DNA from: Verrucomicrobiota bacterium
Lineage (GTDB): Bacteria; Verrucomicrobiota; Kiritimatiellia; SS1-B-03-39; UBA6053
Direction of reading: 5' to 3'
DNA: 64,000 nucleotides
NCBI GenBank assembly: GCA_020831625.1
Contig: JAFIGD010000011.1
Span: forward strand, 1 to 64,000
Both the position numbers and the translations under genes were made by a program. The notes under the pieces are model-generated. The model saw only the letters and a list, made by a program, of their open reading frames with translations, was not told the DNA's origin and made no database searches. Position 1 is the stretch's first letter. Each line of letters opens with the position of its first letter. Positions 63,790-64,000 of this stretch are shown piece by piece.

Positions 63790-64000
63790 GCCCACGAAAA
63801 TTCCAAGGGCCATACCCGCAAAGACCTCCAGCCGGGTGTGTCCAAGGAGTTCGGCGAGTTTCTGCTGGGAGAGATGATGCTCGGTGAGCAGCTCGTCGAC
63901 GATTTGATTCAGCAGCTTGGCCTGTTGGCCAGCGGCGCGCCGGACGCTCTGGGCATCAAACATCACAATCACCGCGAACAGGAGTGCCACCGCGAAGACA
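63778..64000 (-). CDS. Divergent PAP2-type membrane protein (DUF212), partial
   Basis: The C-terminal part of a membrane protein running past the window edge. DAQSVRRAAGQQAKLLNQIVDELL and LAELLGHTRLEVFAGMALGIFVGLLV are typical of DUF212/YuiD, the divergent PAP2 family. The family is about 150 aa; about half is present. The frame is open to base 64000, so the GTG at 63990 need not be the start. Confidence 0.85.
   Translation of the reverse strand, partial: VFAVALLFAVIVMFDAQSVRRAAGQQAKLLNQIVDELLTEHHLSQQKLAELLGHTRLEVFAGMALGIFVGLLV

Overview
This is a GC-rich, gene-dense bacterial window with about 53 protein genes. I see no rRNA, tRNA or CRISPR array. Several signs point to the Verrucomicrobiota (PVC group): a Verru_Chthon-cassette-A-like giant protein, PEP-CTERM proteins, a prepilin with an H-X9-DG-type tail, XylR-type regulators joining a sugar-binding domain to an AraC helix-turn-helix, very large heparinase-like secreted enzymes, a bacterial PUR-type nucleic-acid-binding protein, and many short intergenic arrays of 6- and 7-nt units. 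A class-level assignment (Opitutae-like or Kiritimatiellae-like) is a guess.

Layout. 0-1.9 kb: an AT-rich patch with two secreted proteins, flanked by REP-like palindromes. 1.9-5.5 kb: operon dapF-pyrR-pyrB-pyrC', in which the dihydroorotase homologue has lost its metal and catalytic residues. 5.9-8.4 kb: prepilin-like protein, PEP-CTERM protein and a CYTH phosphohydrolase. 8.5-13.5 kb: operon for a ferric-iron-type ABC importer (ATPase, binding lipoprotein, fused permease) ending in a secreted beta-propeller. 13.5-19.1 kb: NhaA, methyltransferase, coaD-def, polyprenol-phosphate mannosyltransferase and a flavoprotein. 19.2-25.5 kb: a seven-gene operon, DUF3450 / long ExbB / short ExbB / ExbD / TonB / TPR / TolC-like. 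25.7-44.2 kb: a long minus-strand run with two giant heparinase-like enzymes (2102 and 1298 aa), xseB, HtrA, a DegT aminotransferase, an antitoxin-like orphan, a lipoprotein-sorting-like protein, PPi-phosphofructokinase, a large protein with a pilin-like tail and a TIGR03790 protein. 44.3-48 kb: a phosphatase and a corrinoid-activation pair (RACo-like ASKHA protein plus a CobW-DUF1638 fusion). 48.2-53.1 kb: the cassette-A-like protein and its partner. 53.1-58.9 kb: an accessory region with two XylR-type regulators, a RAYT transposase inside its REP array, a sugar epimerase, a broken deacetylase and a PEP-CTERM gene. 59-64 kb: DoxX-like membrane protein, PUR protein, STN-subtilisin fusion, Pro/Arg-rich protein, GT4 glycosyltransferase and a partial DUF212 membrane protein.

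How it fits together. The organism appears to be a polysaccharide degrader. Giant lyases, PEP-CTERM proteins, a TonB energising complex and XylR-type regulators fit capture and breakdown of complex, probably acidic glycans, with PPi-dependent glycolysis downstream. The RACo/CobW/DUF1638 pair implies corrinoid-dependent methyl transfer elsewhere in the genome.

The most notable signals are short-unit arrays that touch genes. A heptamer array is translated inside the CobW-DUF1638 gene, another abuts the def start codon, and a related heptamer array surrounds the RAYT gene, which suggests a family of dispersed elements.
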